Below are positions 29,001 through 35,434 of a stretch of 64,000 bases of DNA, piece by piece. How positions within the stretch are numbered: the stretch's first letter is position 1; the number at the start of each line of letters is the position of its first letter. Location: positions 214,782 to 278,781 of the forward strand of contig CAJNDS010002693.1 in the NCBI GenBank assembly GCA_905221605.1, given 5' to 3'. Made by a program: the position numbers and the translations under genes. The notes under the pieces were generated by a model, which made no database searches, was not told where the DNA came from, and was given only the letters and a program-made list of their open reading frames with translations. Source of the stretch: Symbiodinium natans. Taxonomy: Eukaryota > Sar > Dinophyceae > Suessiales > Symbiodiniaceae.

Positions 29001-31289
29001 GCGCTTGAGTCCCTTGCAGTCGGTGATGTGATTTGGCATGTGGATCCGAAGCAGAAAGTGATATCCACAAGATGGGTGTCAAATGCAAAGCTGGAGCGGG
29101 TTGACGGCAAAGAAAGACCACTGGTCCGTTGTCGGGTTGTTGCGCGTGATTTCGCCCAGGGAGCAACGGCTGCTCAGCTTGGCATTTCTGCGGCGACCAG
29201 CTCAGCCGAGGCATTGAGGACCTTCCTCTTTTATGCCGGCTCGAAGAGGCAGAACGTCGTAGGCCTCGACGTCAGTACGGCGTTCTTGTTCGCAGAGTTA
29301 GAAGAAGAAGACGGCACGGTGGTGGTGCGGCTCCCTGCTGGAGTTACCGGTCCCAATGGACGCCCTGGGTTCATGCGACTTCGCAAGGCTCTTTATGGGT
29401 TGAGAGCCGCGGCCCAGACCTGGGCTCGTCATCTCGCAAAGCTCCTCAAGCGTCTCTGTGACCTCACTCCATGTGAAACAGAGCCATGCCTCTTCTCAGG
29501 TGTGGTTCTCGGTGGACAGAGGGTGGCAGTGTTGTGCTACGTAGACGATCTCCTCATCAGCGGCGACAGCGACGAGGCCATCTACTACGTGGTGGAGAAG
29601 CTTAAGAGCGCGGTGAAGATCAAGGTGACCGCTGACTTGGATCGTGATCAGCAAATCACGTTTCTTGGTCGTCAAATCACCAGGAAGAAGGGCGAGGACT
29701 CTTTGGTGATTGGCATGGCAGGCGAGTACTACCAGGAGATCTATGAGGGTTTTGGACTTGGGAAGAGTCCGAAGTCTTGCCCGACGCCGCCGAATCTTCG
29801 AGAACTTTACGACAGAGAAGAAGAAGTCTTGGAGCGGGAGTTGAGCTCAGAAGCTGCTGCTCGATATCGCTCTACGCTGGGGCGCCTTTCATGGTTGGCC
29901 ATGACGCGCGTGGATCTAGCATATTATGTTTCCATGCTAGCTCGAGGCCAGGCCAGTCCACGTGAGAAGCATGAACGTGCGATTCGGATGGTATTACGGT
30001 ATCTTCGGCATGTTCAGGACTTTCGACAAATCGTCCATCCAGTTGATGAACGGAGCCTTCGGTTGGATTGCTACGTGGATGCGTCATGGGGCAGTGAGAG
30101 GAGCGTTGATCGCAAGAGTGTGAGCGGTGGTTGCATCATGCTTGGTGGTTTCTGCTTGAAAGCGTGGTCACGGCTTCAACAAGCTGTCGCTCTCAGCTCA
30201 GCAGAGTCGGAGTTGTACGGATTGGTTGAGGGAGCAAAGGAATCACTTTCAATCCGAAGGGCAATTTCCCACGTGTTTGGATGGGAGGAGTTGTGCGCAC
30301 CGCACCTCTTTTGCGACTCCGAGGCCGCCATTGCCATCAGCAGGGCTGACGGCTTGAGGCGTGTCAGACATATAGATCTGAGAGCATGCTTTATACAAGA
30401 TCAGCTCCGACAGCGACTTCTCTTCATCTTCGGAGTGCGAGGAGCCTCCAACGTCGCTGACCTCTTCACAAAATCGTTAGATGCCCGGACTACGTTGAAA
30501 CACATGTTGAGCCTTGGTTTGTCCGAAGTCACTGTTGCAGCTTGCGTTGGTGAGTTGGCGTGTTTCGTTGGCTTGCTCGGTGCTGCTGTGGCTGGCAAGG
30601 ATCATGTATCTCTTGCAGATCGGTATCGTTTGATGGAGTTTGCCAAGTGGTTGGTGGTTGAGTTCTGTGCGCCTCCCCTGTCGAGCATGTTGGCTGCGTC
30701 GCGAGTGTGCTCCTGGGTTGGTGTGTTGACTGTCAGTGAGGCAGATGACGGCGGAGACCCGGCCACTACAGCGCAGCTTCAACAGATCTGCACTCTCCAC
30801 ATCCGCAGGGGGGGTTTCGTCTACTTGTGGGCTAGTACTCCGTGCACCGGTGGTTGTCTGTACCAGCATCTACATGCACGTGATCCAGCCTACAGACGCG
30901 GTCGCTTGGCACGGCACTGGTCGCTACACAGGAAGCTGTGGAAGGCTTTTATGTCGCTGTGTGACTACGTCCATGCTTGGTCGATCGAGTGGCCCCGAGC
31001 CTGTGCTTACTGGTCATGGAACCAGACTATCCGTTTTCTGCAGTCGCGACCGTACATGTTGCACGATGTGTTGGTTGACGGTTGCTCGCTTGGCATGCGT
31101 GGTCGAGATGGCGAGTTGATCTACAAACGTTGGCGTGTCATCACGACGATGGAGTCGGTTGCTCGCAGCTTGTCGGTCTTTCGGTGCCCAGGTGATGGTC
31201 ATCCACATTCCGCCAACTTCGATCTCAAGAATACCCAACACTACCCGGAGAAGTTGACGAACGCTTTCTTGCACGCGTTAAACGCATGA
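26088..31289 (+). CDS. pol: copia Pol: integrase - reverse transcriptase - RNase H - methyltransferase-like tail
   Basis: The open frame is 1,733 codons; the part before about 27120 is probably not used. Residues are numbered from 26088. A zinc-binding pre-integrase motif HREHVLRSH...SSCEHC (about 440-455) precedes an integrase core with D477 (VQID), D545 (VKSD) and E581 (AERAI), that is DD35E spacing. RT has RWVSNAKLERV, VVGLDVSTAFL and YVDD near 1151. RNase H has CYVDASWGS, LSSAESELYG, LFCDSEAAIAIS and RRVRHIDLR. After RNase H comes an extra tail of more than 200 residues. It includes LWASTPCTGGC (from residue 1577), SIEWPRACAYW and DGCSLGM...GDGHPHS, which looks like the PC and E-x-P part of a C5-methyltransferase fold without the SAM-binding motif I. 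Mixed GTG/other starts show that translation must come from Gag-Pol fusion. Confidence 0.85.
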   Translation: MQAGGFKFKAVWSNNCCWLQSHAVARACLVSQEQSAAQQIADLSCTRPSAAREDGLLQRKRSGMAHGREGQREAGPESRCDSSGLNLGGRRGLRGEHPVGHSYVHGDRGRNPLGARGCRVPGGVEAGRDRDPRTRQSSSAEAHAKEAESEEDAPEAPREENAKGSELFVDKEDPREAGASFRSPAAVVDVVECKFKGSEEAEAQGKPHDVSCKVRFEPLSQGEEGPRETDAGGAPQGAFFAVPGPQGPLHCDDHLRDHQGESKAPEPTEEGSRLPGVPGKVAYPSAGSATSTLAHASEESDIAKGQRITGTSYAAKDIAIATTTDQSRNAYFEWMECGDGPKALSAVSQKGSSQAVASSKSLDVLDGCACACDVGMSGMVGMSGMVGMSGMVEHVCVGELDQEKAPAPDGDQAWLLRGDQELLHQELWGKVHREHVLRSHVPFNSSCEHCVRGRGLEPARKIERDSGEGAQKEVQIDKFFYKGIWFLVLVLVGCFAIGTVMYREVSGPRGAAAREVMLGEMSAWGRSVGLVGVEARDLSVCVKSDLEGVVKNLAQGFADTMTVGAVEVSDVPVGRHAPVAERAIRTLKENANTLCAGLEQVGLEPCGRGVSFLLSHCAQAHNRYQIQPGSAMTPEQRSLRTMRQPRAIYVWGASVLATPPPSLRQFITGRYGQAAYLGPEVAGGSHLVQFRLKDGSLKIARSARIRMLVPMTFELSALRGICRMLPERAGDVVRGLPAVDQGNMRDLPIPNTETRGPPASWVEENGRTPRCRACRLRGVPADKAWHTQKCRDRYAAYVKSSFDPSQFVLDDAQHELEIEGVELDLGSRAFGELDVGLELPDDVQDYEPTEDEGERGLGEPFLPEGVLEGELRPGDPVGVEPAASEEADFMEVEPESLDRVPEPESDAMVNNVLFRESLGFAAVANPSTGGQTVKLGGETLVVEMPSSSKDDVTGHALDLGLTYEGMLRELSALESLAVGDVIWHVDPKQKVISTRWVSNAKLERVDGKERPLVRCRVVARDFAQGATAAQLGISAATSSAEALRTFLFYAGSKRQNVVGLDVSTAFLFAELEEEDGTVVVRLPAGVTGPNGRPGFMRLRKALYGLRAAAQTWARHLAKLLKRLCDLTPCETEPCLFSGVVLGGQRVAVLCYVDDLLISGDSDEAIYYVVEKLKSAVKIKVTADLDRDQQITFLGRQITRKKGEDSLVIGMAGEYYQEIYEGFGLGKSPKSCPTPPNLRELYDREEEVLERELSSEAAARYRSTLGRLSWLAMTRVDLAYYVSMLARGQASPREKHERAIRMVLRYLRHVQDFRQIVHPVDERSLRLDCYVDASWGSERSVDRKSVSGGCIMLGGFCLKAWSRLQQAVALSSAESELYGLVEGAKESLSIRRAISHVFGWEELCAPHLFCDSEAAIAISRADGLRRVRHIDLRACFIQDQLRQRLLFIFGVRGASNVADLFTKSLDARTTLKHMLSLGLSEVTVAACVGELACFVGLLGAAVAGKDHVSLADRYRLMEFAKWLVVEFCAPPLSSMLAASRVCSWVGVLTVSEADDGGDPATTAQLQQICTLHIRRGGFVYLWASTPCTGGCLYQHLHARDPAYRRGRLARHWSLHRKLWKAFMSLCDYVHAWSIEWPRACAYWSWNQTIRFLQSRPYMLHDVLVDGCSLGMRGRDGELIYKRWRVITTMESVARSLSVFRCPGDGHPHSANFDLKNTQHYPEKLTNAFLHALNA
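26248..27120 (+). CDS. copia Lys/Pro-rich linker between protease and integrase
   Basis: An ATG-initiated open segment (290 aa) in the protease frame, rich in K, P, E and S, with Pro-rich C-terminal motifs (PPRVPPRRRLPTPPR). Codon third positions look normal here, whereas the overlapping pol frame gives an odd Gly/Arg/Glu-rich peptide. I therefore take this as the true frame between protease and integrase. It ends SVVTDRKR-stop, and pol continues one base back. No domain is recognised. Confidence 0.45.
   Translation: MASSSESEVEWRMEGKDKGKLVRRVVATQAASISVGEEDFEESTRLATATSTETEGAILLVPADAESQVVLKPGEIETPGPAKVPQQKPMPKKPKVKKMPQKPLVKRMPKAASSSSTKRTPVKLVPRSDRQQPWLTLWSASSRAVKKQKLKESRMTSAAKSDLNRFRKEKKGPERRTLEEHLKEHFLQCLDRKAPYTVTTISEIIKEKAKPPSPPRKEADSPGYPERLPTPPRVPPRRRLPTPPRNPTSPRASASRAPATPPKTSPLPPPPTNPGTPTSSGWSVVTDRKR
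27210..27264 (+). repeat. 18-bp coding repeat, three copies
   Basis: GGCATGAGTGGCATGGTT repeats three times, encoding GMSGMV. It lies just upstream of the integrase zinc motif. Confidence 0.85.
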
Positions 31290-31306
31290 CACCGCGAGAT
31301 TTGCTC

Positions 31307-31603
31307 GGGATTCAGTAGAAAGCAAGCGCATCTACGATCCCTTTTTCATTTTAGGACAGCGAGGGTACGAGCGTTTTCAAACTGAGATTTTCTTGGACAT
31401 ATGCCGTTGGTCACCTGTGCAAGCTTTGAGGGCACAATGCATCACTGCCTGTGCACGTGAGTGTGATTGATGTGCAATGCAGTTTTGTGGGTCACGTTTT
31501 GCTTGACTTGCGTTTTCCTTCATGTGCAGAAATTTTCTTGAACGGGTTGCCATCCCGGCTTGCAACGCAGTGCTCAAGTGTGAGCGCCACTGAGAAAATT
31601 TTA
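31307..31603 (+). repeat. Split direct repeat A1 (297 bp)
   Basis: Starts GGGATTCAGTAGAAAGC and ends GAGAAAATTTTA. It recurs 8,334 bp downstream at 39641-39937 with one visible difference (T at 31591, A at 39925). Confidence 0.95.
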
Positions 31604-32045
31604 GTCGTGTTGAGCCTCCGCTACTCCCGTAAGGGTGCCGTGCTAGAGGTTCGAGGTGCTAGTGGTCTCCCCTTAGGGGTCGTGCAAGCCGGGGGCCTGT
31701 GTGCTCTCGGTGGATGGACAGCACCTCGAGTTCAGAGGAGAGTTCCTTCAGCGGGGACTGGCCACCCGTGCCTGTCTTTCAGGCGCCTGCCTTTCAGGCG
31801 CTCAGCATCAGGCCTCGCTCGTTCCACCTTGATTCACTCGAGCGCAGCCTGGAGGCCCCCCCCAGTCTCTTCACGTACGTTCTTGAGGGTTCTCTTTGCG
31901 GAGTGCTTCTCAGTTCCAGGGAAGGGGCCCGCGTGCTCCTCTGGCTCCAGCCTTCCAGTTGGCTTGCACTTGCTTGCTCCGGCCGCGGGCCGCACGCGTG
32001 CGCCCGACAGCTTCTCCAGCTGTCTGCATAGTGCCCTTTATCCAC

Positions 32046-33863
32046 ATGGCTCAGCCCCCTCGTGCCCCAGAAGATTTGCTAGCTGGGGGTTTGGGTCCTG
32101 GGTCCCTTCGTGTGCCTGAGGACAGCGACCGGCGGAGACAGGCAGAGGTGCCTGTTCAGGATTATGAGGCTCATTTGGCTGCCTGCACTCGCAAGGTTAA
32201 TAAGACGGGCTATTCTCGGTCTTGGGATTTTCGGTTGAGGCCTTCTTCAGTGCTCTTTACCGGTGTGGTTAGGTCACGAGGCATGTTCCCACCAGTGCCG
32301 TCTCTTGTGCCTGTGATCACTCCAGTGACGCCAACCGTTGCTGCAGTCACGAAGATTGCGATTTCCCGGGTCCGTTTGGACGATTCTTGGGGTGCTCACC
32401 TTGAGAGGAGGCTTAGTGCTGCCATACAAAAGTGGGTTGCTTTAGTGGTTGAGGATCCTTTGTCTTTTGACGTCGGTAGGCGGTGTGCTGCTTTCGTGGG
32501 AAATGACGAGGCGATTTCTCAGGGCCTTCTGCACACTTTTTCCGGCAAATCGGCAGGTACCTTGCACAGCCGTGCTGGGCCTCTCATCAGGTTTGTTGCC
32601 TGGGCCAAGGCTCGCCAGTGCAAGCCCTTACCCTTCAGCGAGGCGCTTTTGTATGATTTTCTGCTTGAATCCGAGAGCACTTGTGCGCCGTCATTCGGAA
32701 AGGCGTTGATGTCTGCACTTGCATTTTGCAAATTTGTGCTGGGCGTTGAGAATGTTTCTGATGTTCTGAGCAGTGGTCGGTTTGGGGGCTTGGCTCGTTC
32801 GATGTTCCTGAACAAAAGGAAGCGACGGCAGAAGCCACCCCTCACCGTTGACATGGTGAAGGCCCTTGAGAGATTGGTGATCTCCGAACGTGAAGGAGAT
32901 ATCGACAGGCTGTGTGCGGGGTTCTTCCTCGTTTGTGTTTTCCTTCGAGCAAGGTATAGCGATGCCCAAGGTCTGAAGAATCTTGCAATCGATGAGCCTG
33001 AAGGTTTTGCTGGCCGCTTGACAGGATATTTTCAAGGGGAAGCTTCAAGGACAAAGACGAGTTTCTCGCTGGAAAGGAAGACGGCTCTGCTCCCGATGGT
33101 AGGGCCACTTTTCGGCCTGACTGCAGTTCCTTGGTTTAAGACTTGGTTAGGTCTCCGCGAGGACATGGGCATCCCTGAAGGCGAGGACTTTCCTTTGCTG
33201 CCGAGTCGAGGGCTAGAAGGGGGTTGGGCTCCGGTCCCCCCTTCAGCTACGGTGGCCGCTGCATGGCTCCGGGGGATTCTTATTTCTCGTGGCTTCCCTG
33301 AGGCACGCAAGCTCGGGACTCACAGCTGCAAATGCACGTGTCTTTCTTGGCTGTCGAAGCACGGAGTTGATCCTCTGCATCGGCGTGTTTTGGGGTATCA
33401 CAAGGCCCCGCAGGATGAGATGATGCACGTTTATGGGCGTGACAATGTTTCTCCAGCCCTGAGGTCGCTGGAGGCTGTCATCCAGGACATCAGACAAGGC
33501 CTGTTTTTGCCGGATGTCACGCGGTCGGGTTACTTCCCGACCCAGCCGCAGAGGGAGCCTGGGCCTGAGTTCGTTGAGGAGCCATCGGAATCCGAAGTTT
33601 CGCTCGATGAAGAGGACAATGTGCAAGACTTGAGAGCAGAGGAAGCGGCCGCTGATCAGGTTGTGCCGCCTTGGGCTGAACTTGTGGTTCAGGATCCTGA
33701 TGCTCTGGTTTATGTTCGCCATATAACTTCAAGGAAGTTGCACCGCCTCGCTGACGAGAGTGGGAATCGGCTGAAGTGCGGAAAGGCGTGCGCGCGAAAG
33801 TTCGAGAGGCTCAGTGAGAAACCAAGGTTTATGGCTGACATGTGCTTGAATTGTTTCAAGTGA
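32046..33863 (+). CDS. Tyrosine recombinase (site-specific integrase of the DIRS-like element)
   Basis: 605 aa from ATG 32046; the frame opens further up at 31896 and earlier. A SAM-like N-terminal core-binding region (about 80-260) precedes the catalytic domain. There R303 lies in LRARYSDAQG, H426/K429 in GTHSCKCTCLSW, H452 in LGYHK and the nucleophile Y463 in MHVYGRDN. The usual R-H-x-x-R-H/W-Y set is thus R-H-x-x-K-H-Y, with Lys at the second Arg. The C-terminus has an acidic linker and a likely zinc ribbon (C578, C582, C600, C603). It should integrate a circular cDNA by strand exchange in the nucleus. It is the first gene of the element, followed by Gag and Pol, whereas the described DIRS-group elements I know put the recombinase after Gag. 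Confidence 0.85.
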   Translation: MAQPPRAPEDLLAGGLGPGSLRVPEDSDRRRQAEVPVQDYEAHLAACTRKVNKTGYSRSWDFRLRPSSVLFTGVVRSRGMFPPVPSLVPVITPVTPTVAAVTKIAISRVRLDDSWGAHLERRLSAAIQKWVALVVEDPLSFDVGRRCAAFVGNDEAISQGLLHTFSGKSAGTLHSRAGPLIRFVAWAKARQCKPLPFSEALLYDFLLESESTCAPSFGKALMSALAFCKFVLGVENVSDVLSSGRFGGLARSMFLNKRKRRQKPPLTVDMVKALERLVISEREGDIDRLCAGFFLVCVFLRARYSDAQGLKNLAIDEPEGFAGRLTGYFQGEASRTKTSFSLERKTALLPMVGPLFGLTAVPWFKTWLGLREDMGIPEGEDFPLLPSRGLEGGWAPVPPSATVAAAWLRGILISRGFPEARKLGTHSCKCTCLSWLSKHGVDPLHRRVLGYHKAPQDEMMHVYGRDNVSPALRSLEAVIQDIRQGLFLPDVTRSGYFPTQPQREPGPEFVEEPSESEVSLDEEDNVQDLRAEEAAADQVVPPWAELVVQDPDALVYVRHITSRKLHRLADESGNRLKCGKACARKFERLSEKPRFMADMCLNCFK

Positions 33864-33883
33864 GCCCGGCTCAACTGAGGGGC

Positions 33884-34066
33884 AGCCGGATCACTCGGCT
33901 CATGGGTCGTGTCTTTGTGACGCAGCCGGATAGACTCGGCTATGCACTCACCGGTCCTCGCGGTGAAGTTTGATTATGTGAGCAGTTGCACCGGTGCTCG
34001 CGGTGCTTTGGTGTGCCGGTCCACTCGGTGAGCTGAAAGTGCTCAGGTTAACCGGGGCACGCGGTT
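33884..34066 (+). repeat. Array of six short co-varying hairpins between recombinase and gag
   Basis: Six 17-18 nt inverted repeats of the form NNCCG-N7(8)-CGGNN start at 33884, 33924, 33949, 33989, 34014 and 34050. The two outer stem bases change together: AG/CT, AG/CT, CA/TG, CA/TG, TG/TG (two G-T wobbles) and AA/TT. Starts are spaced 40, 25, 40, 25 and 36 bp. This may be an RNA structure upstream of gag or a set of recombinase/host-factor binding sites. Confidence 0.75.
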
Positions 34067-34227
34067 TTGGATGGAAGTCAACCATGACTTGAAAATGTGG
34101 CTGTACGGTGCTGTGGTTCCGTGAATGTTGCGATTTGCATACGACAATGCCTTGTGGTTGTGAGTGTAAACTTGAGCATACAGTTTTGGCTGAAGGATCG
34201 TGTAGTGCACTTGCAGGACCATTCGCC

Positions 34228-35430
34228 ATGGCCATCACCGAGAGCAAGGCAAACTTTTCTTCCAGGGCGACGGCCTTGGGGTTGGCCGCTGACGTTTTGA
34301 AGAAGTTCACTGATGCCGGCATTGATTGCATGAGCAAATTTGCCTTCATTAGTGCGTTCGTGCCCGGCAACACTGACGAGTCCCCTTTTACCGATGCAGT
34401 TGCTGGTGTGTTGGGGCGCGCTGCTAATGTGGCAGAGTTGAGCGTGCTGCGCAGGCTTCTTCATGAGAGCTACAACCTCACTGTCTCAGAGCTTCAGGTG
34501 CAGGTTGAACGAACGGAAGATTCTGCTCCGAGGCGGTTGGCGGCTCCCGATCGAGCCGATAGGCTTCAGCGGCAACAAGTCAGGCTTGCTGGCTTGAACA
34601 TCCATGGCCCTACTCTCCCGGGTCATTCGGTCATCGATCGTTGTGTTCAGATGTATGAGGATAATTCTCTTTCATACCTACCTTTGCAGTCTTGTCCCTG
34701 CCGGGATGATGAAGTGAAGTTCAAGAAGGACCGGGATGACAAGATGCTTGCTGTGGATGGCACGGGGCACGTGTCTCTTAGGTCGCAAGCCGTGAAAGTG
34801 GAGGCCGATGTGTCCACTGACCTTTTGCTTAAGCATGCACTTACACGTCGTGGGCTTGCGCTGGACCAAGCTGGCATTCTGAGCTTTGCGGAGCATGAGC
34901 GTTGGTCTGAGGCGTTGTTTCAGGCTCGATTTCGGGATCCGCCCGACCAGTATGCCCGTGTCACGCTCCAGCAACTCATCCAGGCGGACAGGCAGGTTTT
35001 TGTTGAAGCAGCTGATCGGACCCGCCAGGGGATTCAGGTGGTGGCTTCCGGACGACCGGTCGATCGCATTTGGAGTGACGCCATGTCTTGCAACAATGTC
35101 ACTCACCTGCTGCAACCCTTGCCCTTGCCTCCGCCAGCTCCTTTGCATCCACGGCCTGGGCCCTATGATGACCGCAGGGGTTTGAAGGGTCGCGGTAGGG
35201 GTAAAGGGAAAGGTAAAGGCAAGGGAAATGTTCGTATGCCTGCTGAGCTGTCCGATGGGGTGCCGGTCACCACCCGGGGCTTGCCCATCTGCTTCGACCA
35301 CAACTTGGGGCGGTGTCAGCGTACCGTCACTAGTGGCAAGTGCGATCGTGGTCTTCACATTTGTTGCATCAAAGGTTGCTTCAAGCGGGATCATGTCTAT
35401 ACAAATTGCCCCAAGCATAAGAGGGAGTGA
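34228..35430 (+). CDS. gag: Gag-like protein of the DIRS-like element
   Basis: 400 aa from ATG 34228 (GCCATGGCC context); the open frame begins at 34108. The N-terminal two thirds is helical and of unknown fold. It is followed by a Pro-rich segment (PLPLPPPAPLHPRPGP), a Gly-Lys-Arg basic tract (GRGRGKGKGKGKG) and a Cys/His-rich end: ICFDHNLGRCQR...GKCDRGLHIC with further Cys and His to NCP. This probably is a CCCH-type zinc finger that serves as the nucleic-acid-binding part, in place of a CCHC knuckle. It ends in a single TGA, after which the same frame stays open through Pol. Confidence 0.75.
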   Translation: MAITESKANFSSRATALGLAADVLKKFTDAGIDCMSKFAFISAFVPGNTDESPFTDAVAGVLGRAANVAELSVLRRLLHESYNLTVSELQVQVERTEDSAPRRLAAPDRADRLQRQQVRLAGLNIHGPTLPGHSVIDRCVQMYEDNSLSYLPLQSCPCRDDEVKFKKDRDDKMLAVDGTGHVSLRSQAVKVEADVSTDLLLKHALTRRGLALDQAGILSFAEHERWSEALFQARFRDPPDQYARVTLQQLIQADRQVFVEAADRTRQGIQVVASGRPVDRIWSDAMSCNNVTHLLQPLPLPPPAPLHPRPGPYDDRRGLKGRGRGKGKGKGKGNVRMPAELSDGVPVTTRGLPICFDHNLGRCQRTVTSGKCDRGLHICCIKGCFKRDHVYTNCPKHKRE

Positions 35431-35434
35431 CTAG
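35428..35434 (+). promoter_or_regulatory. Candidate stop-codon readthrough site UGA-CUA-G
   Basis: Gag ends GAG-TGA and the next bases are CTAGGC. Gag and Pol are in the same frame with only this stop between them, and Pol has no ATG for the first 71 codons after its nominal GTG. UGA followed by CUA(G) is the best known efficient readthrough context, in some viral and animal genes. Confidence 0.7.

Noticed and set aside
28622-29110. Minus-strand frame of 162 codons opposite copia pol
   Set aside because: The plus-strand frame carries integrase/RT motifs; this one is antisense shadow.
31451-32119. 222-codon frame overlapping repeat A1 and the recombinase 5' end
   Set aside because: Its first part is in the terminal repeat and recurs in A2; the recombinase frame downstream has the catalytic residues.
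34678-35418. Minus-strand frame of 246 codons opposite the DIRS-like gag
   Set aside because: Antisense to a plus-strand ORF with a zinc-finger and basic tract; no recognisable content.
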